Shown: positions 1 through 12,358, counted from the first letter of the stretch. The stretch: DNA of 48,595 nucleotides from Xanthomonas cucurbitae (GCF_002939885.1 NZ_MDED01000030.1:1-48595); one strand, 5' to 3'. Notes: generated by a model not told the origin, from the letters alone. Numbers and translations are program-made.

Positions 1-140
1 GTGCAACTCCACTTGGTCGTGTAGGGGCTCAGGCTACGACACCTGGCCCGCTACGTTATAGGACTGTTGCACTTCGCGGGCGAATCCACCAGTGACATTG
101 CTGTTTCGCATCTTCTTCTACCTCATCAGTGACTGAAAAA
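1..140. other. Window edge, no gene seen
   Basis: I see no supportable coding region here. It lies downstream of the first Imm11-like gene on the minus strand. In described Xanthomonas rpf clusters the gene after rpfB is rpfF, but no RpfF reading frame starts or ends in this edge. Confidence 0.4.
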
Positions 141-794
141 TTAGCACGCCGCAGCATCTGTGAGCCAGACTCCACGCGTTCTTGGCAGTCTGCCAAAGCC
201 ATGCTCAATCAATGTGTCGCGAAGCAGTCTGTCGCAGAATGCCTCTGATGAATACGGGGTGCGGAAGATGTGCGCGGATCCAACTATGTTTTTCCTGAAC
301 GCAAGATTTGCGCCACCAGCAAGACGGTAGTATTTGCCATTCGGATATCCGGTCAAAACCTTGACCTTGGATGCCGCCTCGTCAATCGCATCCAGCATCC
401 TGACTACCTCGCAAAGGTAATGCGGCGACGCTTCAGAGCCATCTTCTAAGAGGAATGAGCACTTCACAAATGAAAAGCCAGCTGGGTCCATGGACTGAAA
501 AATCTGCTTCAGCGGCTCTGATATCAGCCAGTATCCCTTGAAGCCGCTATGCATGTCATTTGGCATATCACCAATGCGGCTGTCGTATCGCAGGCGTGGA
601 GTTTCCTTCAATTCTGCAAGTCCTCCACGTTCCGATGGTTGGCTCATGTGCGCGGGGAATGGTACGTTCTTTTCATTCTCAAATTCCACGCCATTTCCCC
701 GTCCTCCACCTCTCACGTCAGGCTCAAGGATATAGAACTCGCCCTTCTTCGGCTTATGGTGAGTTGTCATTGTTGACTCTTCTATTTCATTCAT
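141..794 (-). CDS. Imm11-like (DUF1629) immunity protein 1
   Basis: A protein of 217 residues resembling the Imm11/DUF1629 family, whose members accompany polymorphic toxins and are thought to neutralise them. It is about the same length as, and clearly homologous to, the protein at 2617-3267. Both share GEFYIL near the N-terminus, PRLRYDSRIGDMPND, KGYWLISEPLKQ-like and HIFRTPY segments, and both end with PRTRGVWL. I chose the ATG at 794 because the homologue starts at the equivalent place and GGAG precedes it. An ATG at 833 is in frame but lies inside the toxin gene. The start overlaps the toxin stop by 8 bp, which suggests translational coupling and that this is the partner of the nuclease upstream. 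The family call rests on recalled motifs. Confidence 0.72.
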   Translation of the reverse strand: MNEIEESTMTTHHKPKKGEFYILEPDVRGGGRGNGVEFENEKNVPFPAHMSQPSERGGLAELKETPRLRYDSRIGDMPNDMHSGFKGYWLISEPLKQIFQSMDPAGFSFVKCSFLLEDGSEASPHYLCEVVRMLDAIDEAASKVKVLTGYPNGKYYRLAGGANLAFRKNIVGSAHIFRTPYSSEAFCDRLLRDTLIEHGFGRLPRTRGVWLTDAAAC

Positions 795-2580
795 GGGCAC
801 AACTCCATAACGTTTCAGCATGTTTTTCCGCAATACTCCGAAATTGCAGGGCCAATGCGTTCAATAATTCCAGATCAGGTCGCGCTTGACGTTGATGCTT
901 TGTTTCCAGTTGCAGCAACCGGTTGCCATCGGGCGGCGCGCCATGGCTGGTCCACTGGCCTTGGCTGTCTCGGTAATAGCGCCGGCCGTCGGAGGCGGTC
1001 AAGGCGTCCGGATCCGGGAGCATCTGCTGCACCGCCGGCGCCAGCGGCCAGCTCTCTGCCGCCCATCCATTACGGTAATGCGCAAGTTCATAGCGCGCGG
1101 CAATCGCGCCGGGGCTGTTGGCGGTGTTGCGGGCGATGGTGGCCTGCGCCTGCGTATCTAATTCCGCTGCGCGTGGGAGTGAGGCGGTTTCCTGCACATA
1201 GCTGCCGCGATCGTTGGCACCAGAGATGTCGGTCTTGACCAGGCGATGCCATTGGCCGTTGGAGTCATCGCGGATCCACTCGGCGCTTCTCAGGCTAGGG
1301 TGATCGCTGGCATTGGATGGTTGGCGATCGACGATGGGCGTGGCGATGGGGTTGTCCACGCCATCCTGGCTGGTGTCGGCCTGCCCATCGCGCGTCCACG
1401 CCGTGCCATTGAAGCTCCACGGCGTGCCGTCGTGATCGGTCTGACGATAGATGGCGCGGTTGTCGAGCAAGGCGGCGGCTTTCTCGCTGGCCACGCTCAT
1501 GAAGTAGGCATCGGCGGCGATCAGCACCATCGGCCCGGCGCCGGAGCTGCCCAGCGCGTAGGCCGCCGCGCTACCGCCCGCCCAACCGCCGACATTGCGC
1601 CCGGTGAAGTGTGCCAGCTCCGATTGCGCGGCGAGCGGGTTGTCCTGGCCGAGCAAATGCGTGGCGCGTTGGCCGGTCATCACGGTGTCGGCGGCGGTGG
1701 CGAGCAGGCCAGCGGTGCGTAGCGCCTGGCCTGTTGATAGCTCGCCTGTCAACAGTTCGACGGTGGTGAAGCCGCGCTGAGAAAGCGGCGTGTACAAGTG
1801 CGGTGTGGAACCAGCGGCATGCGCGATGCGGAGGGGCGCATCACCCACCGCTGTAGGCGTGTCGTCCAGCACTTCGCTGACAAGTGCCGCTGTGGAGTCG
1901 GACAAGCGCACGCGCCCGGCACTTTCAGCATGCGCGATGGCCATCCGCAATTCCTCGCGGCCGGCGATCTCGCGGATCACGGCATCGCGTTCATCAGGCA
2001 CAGCGACCAGAGTGCGCCCTGTCGCACGCGCCGTCTCGATGACCTTGGCAATGCGTTGCTCGGAGTGGGTGATAGCAGCCCATTCGGATTCCACCGCGCT
2101 CATCGAGCGCAGCGCCTTCAATTGATCGGCGTGCGTTGCGCGGTAACTGTCTAAATCGGAGAAGGTCTTGTGGTTCTGCGCGTTCGTATCGGCCTTGGTC
2201 AGACGATCTGGGATAGTGGTGAAAACATCGCCATTTATCAATGCGACTTTTAGGGTGTCTTGCAATTCGCGCACTTGACCGGCGACGCGCTGCAATGCGG
2301 CGGGGGCGTTGCGCATTGCAGCCTTGCCGTCCGGAGAGTCAAAAATATCTTCAAGATGAGCAATGAGTTCTTTTGTGTATGAACTCCGCGTACGACCACG
2401 ATGTGGTGATGTTTCCAGCGTATCGGCGAGTTGGCCGCCTTTGGGCAAGTACAGCCGATTGACAGAGACATCGGCATCGATCAAACCATGCTCAGCCAGT
2501 TTTCTGAGCAAAGGATTCCGTAGAAAATTACTCTGCTCAATGACGTGATGGCTTTGAAGAAGCGAGTCATTAGCCGACAT
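787..2580 (-). CDS. AHH-type HNH/Endo VII nuclease toxin
   Basis: A protein of 597 residues. The first 75 or so residues match the AHH nuclease pattern: SHHVIEQSNF at residues 10-19, then a GLIDADVSVNRLYLP segment, then SPHRGRTRSSYTKEL. The HH pair and the later His are the expected metal and catalytic residues, so it probably cuts nucleic acid. The middle (about 290-350) holds a Gly/Ala-rich stretch that could insert in or associate with membrane. The C-terminal part has repeated W/Y-G motifs (SFNGTAW, YYRDSQGQW). Having the nuclease at the N-terminus is the reverse of most polymorphic toxins and suggests a C-terminal delivery region. I could not match that region to the XVIPCD signal of Xanthomonas T4SS effectors. 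GGAG lies 9 nt before the ATG. It is followed by an overlapping Imm11-like gene. Confidence 0.65.
   Translation of the reverse strand: MSANDSLLQSHHVIEQSNFLRNPLLRKLAEHGLIDADVSVNRLYLPKGGQLADTLETSPHRGRTRSSYTKELIAHLEDIFDSPDGKAAMRNAPAALQRVAGQVRELQDTLKVALINGDVFTTIPDRLTKADTNAQNHKTFSDLDSYRATHADQLKALRSMSAVESEWAAITHSEQRIAKVIETARATGRTLVAVPDERDAVIREIAGREELRMAIAHAESAGRVRLSDSTAALVSEVLDDTPTAVGDAPLRIAHAAGSTPHLYTPLSQRGFTTVELLTGELSTGQALRTAGLLATAADTVMTGQRATHLLGQDNPLAAQSELAHFTGRNVGGWAGGSAAAYALGSSGAGPMVLIAADAYFMSVASEKAAALLDNRAIYRQTDHDGTPWSFNGTAWTRDGQADTSQDGVDNPIATPIVDRQPSNASDHPSLRSAEWIRDDSNGQWHRLVKTDISGANDRGSYVQETASLPRAAELDTQAQATIARNTANSPGAIAARYELAHYRNGWAAESWPLAPAVQQMLPDPDALTASDGRRYYRDSQGQWTSHGAPPDGNRLLQLETKHQRQARPDLELLNALALQFRSIAEKHAETLWSCAHE
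906..972. repeat. Direct repeat in toxin C-terminus, copy 1
   Basis: About 67 bp nearly identical to 3649-3715 (offset 2743 bp). It encodes the linker in front of the divergent toxin tails. The two copies flank one toxin plus one immunity gene, which suggests duplication or tail exchange by homologous recombination. Confidence 0.75.
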
Positions 2581-2616
2581 TTACATTGACTCCAGTCGCT
2601 CGAAGGGAAGCTCGGA

Positions 2617-3267
2617 TCAGTAGTCTGCAGCGTCTATGAGCCAAACGCCGCGCGTCCGAGGCGACTTGCCAAACCCCTGCGCGATCAAGATATCGCGCAG
2701 GACGCGATCACAGAAAGCTACGGATGTGTAAGGTGTTCGAAAAATATGCGCATCCTCGATGGCGTCTGCTTTGAAAGCCAGCTGTCCGCCACCCGTAAGG
2801 CTGTAGTGCTTGCCGTGTTGATAGCCAGTTAATATCTTGACCTTGGATGCCCCTTCATCAATTGCCTCAATGATCCGCACGACTTCGCATAGGTAGTGCG
2901 GCGCTGCGGGCGAGCCATCTTCCAATCTGAAATCGCATGGCGCGAAAGCAAATCCCTCGGGATCTATCGATTGGAGCAGCTGCTTCAGTGGCTCTGAAAC
3001 CAGCCAATACCCTTTTAAGCCGCTTTCAAGATCGTTTGGCATATCGCCGATGCGACTGTCGTAGCGCAGGCGCGGTGTTTCCTGCAATGCGGCCAGTCCC
3101 GCATCTTCTCCCGGTAGACTGTCAGCAATGGGGAACGGCACACTGTCTTCGTTCTCCAATTTCACACCGGGACCGCGACCGCTGCGCATATCTGGCCTGA
3201 GGATGTAGAACTCGCCTTTTCTGGGCGCATTCGGATGTATTGCTTGCGCTTGATTTGACTGGTTCAT
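2617..3267 (-). CDS. Imm11-like (DUF1629) immunity protein 2
   Basis: A protein of 216 residues, a close paralogue of the Imm11-like protein at 141-794 over its whole length, with GEFYILRPD, PRLRYDSRIGDMPND, KGYWLVSEPLKQ, HIFRTPYTS and PRTRGVWLIDA. The ATG at 3267 has GGAGA a few bases upstream and aligns with the paralogue start. A longer in-frame extension to 3438 runs through non-homologous sequence and is not used. It lies between a toxin remnant (3320-3772) and the complete toxin (787-2580), 36 bp before the latter. Inference: it was the partner of the remnant, and the pair arose by duplication of a C-terminus plus immunity unit. It may now act as an orphan immunity gene. Confidence 0.7.
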   Translation of the reverse strand: MNQSNQAQAIHPNAPRKGEFYILRPDMRSGRGPGVKLENEDSVPFPIADSLPGEDAGLAALQETPRLRYDSRIGDMPNDLESGLKGYWLVSEPLKQLLQSIDPEGFAFAPCDFRLEDGSPAAPHYLCEVVRIIEAIDEGASKVKILTGYQHGKHYSLTGGGQLAFKADAIEDAHIFRTPYTSVAFCDRVLRDILIAQGFGKSPRTRGVWLIDAADY

Positions 3268-3319
3268 GGGTGTTCTCCGATCAACCCTGCATATAACCGA
3301 AATGCGATATCCGCTTTCA

Positions 3320-3772
3320 TCAAGCGGGCGCCGCCAGCATACGCGATTTGTATGTTCTAACACCGCGCTGCAGATGGGCGATCGGACTGTCGGCGCCATA
3401 GTGGCCGCCTGGTTCGTGCTGCAGCTGCATGGCGCCATCGACTGCGAGCCCCTCCGCTTCGCGCGTGCGCTTCGTCGCCAGTTCGATCGCTTCGCGCCAG
3501 TGCGGCTGCAGCTGCGTGCCTACGATGCTGTAGCGGTACAGCGTTTGCGCGTGCTGTTGCTCCTGCGCCGACGGCGGCGATTGCCGGATGGCGGCGATCA
3601 GCTGCGCCTGCTCGGCCAGCGCCGGTTGCAGCAGTGCGCGCGTGGTCTCCAGTTCCAGCAACCGGTTGCCATCGGGCGGTGCGCCATGGCGGGTCCGCTG
3701 GCCTTGGCTGTCGCGATACTGGCGCTGGCCTTTTTCTGCATCCGCGACCACGCCGGTCTGCACCATGCCCAT
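3320..3772 (-). pseudogene. Toxin C-terminal remnant
   Basis: An open frame of 150 codons without a convincing ribosome binding site. Near its beginning it repeats a segment of the AHH toxin: YRDSQGQ, then HGAPPDGNRLLELET here against HGAPPDGNRLLQLET in the toxin. After that point the two sequences diverge into different tails. This looks like the leftover distal end of a second toxin, cut off from its own N-terminus by the sequence that now carries the rpfB terminator. It could still be expressed from read-through, but I see no signal for it. Confidence 0.55.
3649..3715. repeat. Direct repeat in toxin remnant, copy 2
   Basis: Second copy of the linker repeat at 906-972, with only a handful of mismatches visible. 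It lies inside the remnant toxin frame. Confidence 0.75.
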
Positions 3773-3806
3773 CGATTGCCTATCTGTGGGATTGCCTGAA
3801 GCCGGG

Positions 3807-3852
3807 CGAAAAACGCAAACGCCCGCAATGCGTCGAAGGCATTGCGGGCGTT
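3807..3852 (-). terminator. Rho-independent terminator of rpfB
   Basis: A perfect 14-bp inverted repeat (3818-3831 and 3839-3852, 7-nt loop) directly after the rpfB stop. Read on the minus strand it is followed by a T-rich run at about 3807-3817. It would end rpfB transcription before the toxin patch. Confidence 0.8.
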
Positions 3853-3892
3853 GGTGAAGGCGGCAGGCCTTCGTTCTGCGGTGGTGTGGGCG

Positions 3893-5575
3893 TTACGCCT
3901 TGGGCGCGTCGCGCAGTTCGCGGCGCAGGATCTTGCCGACATTGGTCTTGGGCAGTTCTTTGCGAAACTCGACCACTCGCGGTTGCTTATAGCCGGTCAG
4001 GTTGGAACGGCAGTGCGCCTTGACGTCTTCGGCGGTCAGGGCCGGATCCTTCTTGACGATCACCACCTTGACGATCTCGCCGGACTTTTCATCCGGGACG
4101 CCGACGGCGGCCACTTCCAGGACGCCGGGCAGGGTGGCGACCACGTCCTCGATCTCGTTCGGGTACACGTTGAAGCCGGACACCAGGATCATGTCCTTCT
4201 TGCGATCGACGATGTAGACGAAGCCTTGCTCGTCCATGCGTGCGATGTCGCCGGTGTGCAGCCAGCCCTCGGCATCCATCACCTTGGCGGTCTCCTCGGG
4301 CTTCTTCCAGTAGCCCTTCATCACTTGCGGGCCCTTGAGGCACAACTCGCCGATCTCGCCGATCGGCAAGGTGTTGCCGGCGTCGTCCTTGATGCAGGCA
4401 TCGGTGGAAGGAATCGGCAGGCCGATCGAGCCGTTGTAGTCCTTCAGGTCCATCGGGTTGATGCACGCGGCCGGAGAGGTCTCGGTCAGGCCGTAGGCCT
4501 CGACCAGGGTCTGACCGGTGACGTTCTTCCAGCGCTCGGCCACCGAACGCTGCACGGCCATGCCGCCGCCGAGGGTCATCTTGAGCGAGGAGAAGTCGAT
4601 CTGGTCGAAGCCGGGTGTGTTGAGCAGGCCGTTGAACAGCGTATTGACACCGGTAAATGCGGTGAAGCGGGTCTTCTTCAGCTCCTTGACGAAGCCAGGC
4701 ATGTCGCGCGGGTTGCTGATGAGGTGATTACAGCCGCCGACCTTCATGAAGACCAGGCCGTTGGCCGTCAGTGCGAAGATGTGATACAGCGGCAGCGCGG
4801 TGATGACCACCTCGTTGCCTTCTTCCATCTTGCCCGTGCCGGCGATCCACTGGTGCGCCTGCTGCATGTTGGCGACCAGGTTGCGGTGGGTCAGCATCGC
4901 GCCCTTGGCCACGCCGGTGGTGCCGCCGGTGTACTGCAGGAAGGCGATGTCGTCCGATTCCACCTGCACCGCAGGGACGTTGTGCTTGCTCCCGAGCGCG
5001 AGCGCCTCGCGGAAGCGGATGGCACCGTCGAGGCGGTAATCAGGCACCAGCTTCTTGATGTATTTGACGACGAAGTTGACCAGCGCGCCCTTGGGGAAAC
5101 CAAGCATGTCGCCCAGCCCGGTGGTGATGACCTGCTTGACCGGCGTGTCGGCGATGACCTGCTGGACGGTGGTGCCGAAATTGTCGATGACCACCAGCAC
5201 GCTGGCGCCGGAGTCGACCAACTGGTGCTTCAACTCGCGCGGGGTGTAGAGCGGATTGACGTTCACCACCGTCAGGCCGGCACGCAGGATGCCGAAGGTG
5301 GCGATCGGGTACTGCAGGCAGTTGGGCATCATCAGCGCGACGCGGTCGCCCTTCTTCAGCTGCAATTGGCCGAGCAGATAGCCAGCGAACTGGTCGACCA
5401 GGCGATCCACCTCGCGATAGGTGATGGTCTTGCCGAAGCTGTGATAGGCGGGACGATCGGCGAAGCGTTTGGCCGAGGTGGCGAACACCTCGGCGATGGT
5501 ACGGAACTGCTCCAGATCGATCTCGGCGGCCACGCGGGCCGGATAGCTTTGCAACCAAGGACGTGCCTGATTCAT
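3893..5575 (-). CDS. rpfB: RpfB, FadD-type long-chain acyl-CoA ligase
   Basis: A protein of 560 residues of the AMP-forming acyl-CoA synthetase family. It activates fatty acids with ATP and CoA; in Xanthomonas RpfB also acts in turnover of the DSF quorum signal. Visible motifs are the P-loop [18 protein letters not shown], the A5 motif [11 protein letters not shown], the hinge [32 protein letters not shown], and a C-terminal [10 protein letters not shown] with the catalytic Lys. I chose the ATG at 5575 (MNQARPWL), which has GGAGGGGG just upstream; an in-frame ATG at 5620 lacks this. RpfB is supported by sequence and by acnA (rpfA) next upstream. A perfect terminator follows. The expected rpfF is not in the 3.9 kb beyond it, which holds toxin genes instead. 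A general fadD is the alternative name. Confidence 0.88.
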   Translation of the reverse strand: MNQARPWLQSYPARVAAEIDLEQFRTIAEVFATSAKRFADRPAYHSFGKTITYREVDRLVDQFAGYLLGQLQLKKGDRVALMMPNCLQYPIATFGILRAGLTVVNVNPLYTPRELKHQLVDSGASVLVVIDNFGTTVQQVIADTPVKQVITTGLGDMLGFPKGALVNFVVKYIKKLVPDYRLDGAIRFREALALGSKHNVPAVQVESDDIAFLQYTGGTTGVAKGAMLTHRNLVANMQQAHQWIAGTGKMEEGNEVVITALPLYHIFALTANGLVFMKVGGCNHLISNPRDMPGFVKELKKTRFTAFTGVNTLFNGLLNTPGFDQIDFSSLKMTLGGGMAVQRSVAERWKNVTGQTLVEAYGLTETSPAACINPMDLKDYNGSIGLPIPSTDACIKDDAGNTLPIGEIGELCLKGPQVMKGYWKKPEETAKVMDAEGWLHTGDIARMDEQGFVYIVDRKKDMILVSGFNVYPNEIEDVVATLPGVLEVAAVGVPDEKSGEIVKVVIVKKDPALTAEDVKAHCRSNLTGYKQPRVVEFRKELPKTNVGKILRRELRDAPKA

Positions 5576-5942
5576 CTGCCCCCCTCCAGGGTAATCGGTG
5601 CGCGACGCGGTGTTGTCCACGGCACTGCAGCTGTCGGCAGCATACCGTCATGAATGGAAAAGGCGAAGCGTGATGCACCGCAATATTCGGTAGCGGCCGG
5701 CAGCGGCGGGTGATGGCATCGCTGTGGATGCTGCTGCCTGTCGCCGGTAGGCCCGAGTTGTACGGGAGCGGCGCCTGCGGCAGACGATGGCGCCGATGCA
5801 GGCGGCGATCGAGGTTCATCGCGCGGCGCGCTGGTGGGGCAGGGCGCCGGCCGTCCGAACAGGGACAGGCCGGCCTGCCGGCCCCAGAAACGACATTCCC
5901 GCCACGCGGCGGGAATGTCGGCAGTGGTGCCGTACGGGGCGG
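5576..5942 (-). other. rpfB upstream region with acnA terminator
   Basis: 367 bp between acnA and rpfB, both on the minus strand, with no convincing gene. It holds the acnA terminator hairpin (5891-5920), a second GC-rich inverted segment at about 5848-5880, and presumably the rpfB promoter, which I could not assign to clear boxes. Confidence 0.5.
5891..5920 (-). terminator. Terminator hairpin of acnA
   Basis: A perfect 13-bp inverted repeat (5891-5903 and 5908-5920) with a 4-nt loop, 22 bp after the acnA stop. The T-run behind it is short (TTTC), so termination may be partial. Confidence 0.65.
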
Positions 5943-8711
<2,769 letters not shown>

Positions 8712-8818
8712 GCATCACTCCTATGGCGTCGAAGGCTTTAGGTAGGGGTTAATTCTGAGTCATTCAGTGTGTACGTACGGTTTGTGTGCCCGTTCTGCGG
8801 GCTTGAGTATGGCAACCA

Positions 8819-8843
8819 AAGTATGTATAGTTCGTGCATACTT
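8819..8843 (+). promoter_or_regulatory. Probable VapBC operator
   Basis: An imperfect inverted repeat, AAGTATGTAT then GTGCATACTT, separated by 5 bp and lying just before vapB. VapBC pairs are normally autorepressed through such palindromes, so this is the likely operator. It could also touch the divergent acnA promoter. Confidence 0.5.
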
Positions 8844-8859
8844 TATCCACGGAGCGCCC

Positions 8860-9117
8860 ATGGAAGCCACCGTTGCCGAGCGCGGCCAGATCACGCTGCC
8901 CAAGGCGGTACGCGATGCCCTTGGGCTGACCAAGGGCACTACGCTCAAGGTCGAGCTGGAAGGGGGGCGCATCATCCTGCGCAAGAGTGTGGACGATGCG
9001 ATTTCACGCGCACGCGGCCGCTTCAAGCTGGATGGCTTCGATAGCACCGACGATGCGATGCGTGCCATTCGCGGGCGTGCGCCGGGCGATCCGTTCGATC
9101 CTGAAGCCGGCGCATGA
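8860..9117 (+). CDS. vapB: VapB-type antitoxin (AbrB/SpoVT fold)
   Basis: A protein of 85 residues. The N-terminal half is a swapped-hairpin AbrB-like DNA-binding domain, with the typical RGQITLPKAVRDALGL and a GGRIILRK strand. The acidic C-terminal tail would wrap the toxin. It should bind VapC and, with it, repress its own promoter through the palindrome at 8819-8843. I chose the ATG at 8860 because GGAG is 5 nt upstream and the AbrB domain begins here; a longer in-frame start at 8767 lies across the operator. Its stop overlaps the vapC ATG (ATGA). Confidence 0.85.
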   Translation: MEATVAERGQITLPKAVRDALGLTKGTTLKVELEGGRIILRKSVDDAISRARGRFKLDGFDSTDDAMRAIRGRAPGDPFDPEAGA

Positions 9118-9521
9118 TTGCCATCGATTCCTCGGTGCTGGTGGACCTGCTGGCCGACAGTGCGCAGGCAGACGCTGCCGAAGCCTGTTTGCGCCAGTGC
9201 CTGAGTACCGGGCCGGTCGTGGTGTGCGACGTCGTGCTGGCCGAAGTGTGCAGCGCGCTGCGCGACGGCGCCGAGGCGCTGTCGGTGCTGGAAGACATGA
9301 GCATCCGCTTCAATGCGCTGGAGGCCAAGTCGGCCCTGCGCGCCGGCGAGATGCAGCGTCGCTTCCGTGCGCGCGGCGGCAAGCGCGAGCGGGTGGTGGC
9401 CGATTTCCTGATCGGCGCCCACGCGATGCTGCAATGCGATGGCCTGATTACCCACGACGAGAAATTTTTCCGCGACTACTTCAAGGGCTTGAAGATCATC
9501 GTGCCCAAGCCCACCCCCTGA
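9114..9521 (+). CDS. vapC: VapC-type PIN-domain ribonuclease toxin
   Basis: A protein of 135 residues with a complete PIN-domain acidic set: Asp5 in IDSSVLV, Glu44, Asp97 in ADFLIGAHA and Asp115 in THDEKFF. Family members cut tRNA, rRNA or mRNA when freed from VapB. The ATG overlaps the vapB stop by 4 bp. The acnB ribosome binding site follows after about 30 bp with no terminator visible, so vapBC and acnB may share a transcript. Confidence 0.88.
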   Translation: MIAIDSSVLVDLLADSAQADAAEACLRQCLSTGPVVVCDVVLAEVCSALRDGAEALSVLEDMSIRFNALEAKSALRAGEMQRRFRARGGKRERVVADFLIGAHAMLQCDGLITHDEKFFRDYFKGLKIIVPKPTP

Positions 9522-9572
9522 TCCACGTTTCGCGTTTCTACACCTTACCGCTGTCTTTTTTGGAGAACCCGC

Positions 9573-12164
9573 ATGTTGGAAGCCTATCGCCACCACGTTG
9601 CAGAGCGCGCCGCGCTCGGTATCCCGCCGCTGCCGCTGACCGCGCAGCAGACCGCTGAGGTCATCGAACTGTTGAAGGCGCCGCCGGCCGGCGAAGACGC
9701 CTTTCTGGTCGAGCTGCTGAGCCAGCGCGTGCCGGCCGGCGTGGACGATGCCGCCAAGGTCAAGGCATCGTACCTGGCCGCCGTGGCTTTCGGCACCGAA
9801 AAGACTGCGCTCATCAGCCCCACGCGTGCCACCGAGCTGCTCGGCACCATGCTGGGTGGCTACAACATCCAGCCGCTGATCGACCTGCTGGACAACGCCG
9901 AGCTGGGCACCACCGCCGCCGAAGCGCTCAAGCACACCTTGCTGGTGTTCGATGCGTTCCACGACGTGCAGGAAAAGGCGCAAGCCGGCAACGCGCACGC
10001 CAAGGCCGTGCTGCAGAGCTGGGCCGATGCCGAGTGGTTCACCAGCAAGCCGGAAGTGCCGCAGAGCATGACCGTCACCGTGTTCAAGGTGCCGGGCGAA
10101 ACCAACACCGACGACCTGTCGCCGGCGCCGGATGCCACCACCCGGCCGGACATCCCGCTGCATGCGCTGGCGATGCTCAAGAACGCCCGCGAAGGCGCAG
10201 CGTTCGTGCCGGAAGAAGACGGCAAGCGCGGCCCGATCCAGGCCATTGCCGACCTCAAGGACAAGGGCCACCTGGTCGCCTACGTGGGCGATGTGGTCGG
10301 TACCGGTTCTTCGCGCAAGTCGGCCACCAACTCGGTGCTGTGGTGGACCGGCGAAGACATTCCGTTCATTCCGAACAAGCGCTTCGGCGGTGTGTGCCTG
10401 GGTAGCAAGATCGCGCCGATCTTCTACAACACCATGGAAGACGCCGGCGCATTGCCGATCGAGCTGGACGTGTCGCAGATGGAGCACGGCGACGTGGTCG
10501 AACTGCGTCCGTACGACGGCAAGGCGTTGAAGAACGGGCAGGTAATTGCCGAGTTCGCGATGAAGTCGGACGTGCTGTTCGACGAAGTGCGCGCCGGTGG
10601 CCGCATTCCGCTGATCGTGGGCCGTGGCCTCACCGCCAAGGCGCGCGAATTCCTCGGCCTGCCGGCGTCGGACCTGTTCCGTCTGCCGATGGACCCGCCG
10701 GACACCGGCAAGGGCTTCTCGCTGGCGCAGAAGATGGTCGGCCGCGCCTGTGGCTTGCCGGAAGGCCAGGGCATGCGTCCGGGCACCTATTGCGAGCCGA
10801 AGATGACTTCGGTGGGCTCGCAGGACACCACCGGCCCGATGACCCGCGACGAGCTGAAGGATCTGGCTTGCCTGGGCTTCTCGGCCGACCTGGTGATGCA
10901 GTCGTTCTGCCACACCGCCGCCTATCCGAAGCCGGTGGACGTCAAGACCCATCACACCCTGCCGGAGTTCATCTCCACCCGTGGCGGCGTGTCGCTGCGT
11001 CCGGGCGATGGCGTGATCCACAGCTGGCTCAACCGCATGCTGCTGCCCGACACCGTCGGCACCGGCGGTGATTCGCATACGCGTTTCCCGATCGGCATTT
11101 CGTTCCCGGCCGGTTCCGGTCTGGTGGCCTTTGCGGCCGCCACCGGCGTGATGCCGCTGGACATGCCCGAGAGCGTGCTGGTGCGCTTCAAGGGCGAAAT
11201 GCAGCCGGGCGTGACCTTGCGTGACCTGGTCAACGCGATCCCGCTGTACGCGATCAAGGACGGTCTGTTGACGGTGGCCAAGCAGGGCAAGAAGAACATC
11301 TTCTCCGGCCGCATCCTGGAAATCGAAGGCTTGCCGAACCTGAAGGTGGAGCAGGCGTTCGAATTGTCCGATGCCTCGGCCGAGCGTTCGGCGGCCGGTT
11401 GCACCGTGCACCTGGACAAGGCACCGATCATCGAATACCTGACCAGCAACATCACCCTGCTGCGCTGGATGATTGCCGAAGGCTACGCCGATGCACGCAC
11501 CCTGGGCCGCCGCATCAAGAAGATGGAAGAGTGGCTGGCCGACCCGCAGCTGCTGCAGCCCGATGCGGACGCCGAATACGCGGCGGTCATCGAGATCGAC
11601 CTGGCCGACATCCACGAGCCGATCGTGGCGTGCCCGAACGACCCGGACGACGTCAAGACGCTGTCCGACGTGGCCGGTGCGGCGATCGACGAAGTGTTCA
11701 TCGGTTCGTGCATGACCAACATCGGCCACTTCCGTGCCGCCGCCAAGTTGCTGGAAGGCAAGCGCGATATTCCGACCCGGTTGTGGGTGGCACCGCCGAC
11801 CAAGATGGACGCTTCCGAGCTGACCAAGGAAGGCCATTACGGCACCTTCGGCGCGGCCGGTGCGCGCATGGAAATGCCTGGCTGCTCGCTGTGCATGGGC
11901 AACCAGGCGCAGGCACGGGAGGGCGCCACGGTGTTCTCCACCTCCACGCGTAACTTCCCCAACCGCCTGGGCCGCAACACCAATGTGTACCTGGGTTCGG
12001 CCGAGCTGGCGGCGATCTGCTCGCGTCTGGGCCGGATCCCGACCAAGGCGGAGTACATGGCCGACGTGGGTGTCATCAAGACCAGTGGCGAGCAGATCTA
12101 TCGCTACATGAACTTCGACCAGATCCAGGAATACCAGGACGTGGCCGAGACGGTCGCTGCCTGA
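9573..12164 (+). CDS. acnB: Aconitate hydratase B
   Basis: A protein of 863 residues, the usual AcnB length. It has the HEAT-like N-terminal region, then the swivel domain ([26 protein letters not shown]), then the catalytic core. The cluster ligands are Cys713 in [10 protein letters not shown] and Cys771/Cys774 in PGCSLCMGN. The spacing is one residue shorter than in E. coli because of a one-residue gap between them. It performs citrate/isocitrate isomerisation as the main housekeeping aconitase. TGGAGAA precedes the ATG. A strong terminator follows at 12191-12224. Having acnA and acnB divergent around a toxin-antitoxin pair is the notable context. Confidence 0.96.
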   Translation: MLEAYRHHVAERAALGIPPLPLTAQQTAEVIELLKAPPAGEDAFLVELLSQRVPAGVDDAAKVKASYLAAVAFGTEKTALISPTRATELLGTMLGGYNIQPLIDLLDNAELGTTAAEALKHTLLVFDAFHDVQEKAQAGNAHAKAVLQSWADAEWFTSKPEVPQSMTVTVFKVPGETNTDDLSPAPDATTRPDIPLHALAMLKNAREGAAFVPEEDGKRGPIQAIADLKDKGHLVAYVGDVVGTGSSRKSATNSVLWWTGEDIPFIPNKRFGGVCLGSKIAPIFYNTMEDAGALPIELDVSQMEHGDVVELRPYDGKALKNGQVIAEFAMKSDVLFDEVRAGGRIPLIVGRGLTAKAREFLGLPASDLFRLPMDPPDTGKGFSLAQKMVGRACGLPEGQGMRPGTYCEPKMTSVGSQDTTGPMTRDELKDLACLGFSADLVMQSFCHTAAYPKPVDVKTHHTLPEFISTRGGVSLRPGDGVIHSWLNRMLLPDTVGTGGDSHTRFPIGISFPAGSGLVAFAAATGVMPLDMPESVLVRFKGEMQPGVTLRDLVNAIPLYAIKDGLLTVAKQGKKNIFSGRILEIEGLPNLKVEQAFELSDASAERSAAGCTVHLDKAPIIEYLTSNITLLRWMIAEGYADARTLGRRIKKMEEWLADPQLLQPDADAEYAAVIEIDLADIHEPIVACPNDPDDVKTLSDVAGAAIDEVFIGSCMTNIGHFRAAAKLLEGKRDIPTRLWVAPPTKMDASELTKEGHYGTFGAAGARMEMPGCSLCMGNQAQAREGATVFSTSTRNFPNRLGRNTNVYLGSAELAAICSRLGRIPTKAEYMADVGVIKTSGEQIYRYMNFDQIQEYQDVAETVAA

Positions 12165-12190
12165 GTCGGCGAGCGATTGACGTGTAGAAC

Positions 12191-12224
12191 GCAATGCCCG
12201 GCACTGCCGGGCATTGCGCTTTTT
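12191..12224 (+). terminator. Rho-independent terminator of acnB
   Basis: A near-perfect inverted repeat (12191-12203 and 12205-12217) followed by CTTTTT, 27 bp after the acnB stop. Confidence 0.85.
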
Positions 12225-12358
12225 GAGCGATGGCCTGGCGTTGGCTTCACGATGCCGGGCGATAAGGCAACTGCCAGCTGACTGGTCTGGTGCATTGCAA
12301 CAAAAATCTGATGTCGCGGTGGCTAGTGTCCGGCCTTCCCCCACGTGCCCTCGATGCC

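Noticed and set aside
3842..5653. Long plus-strand open frame opposite rpfB
   Set aside because: Antisense shadow; repetitive His/Asp/Val/Gln-rich composition without motifs.
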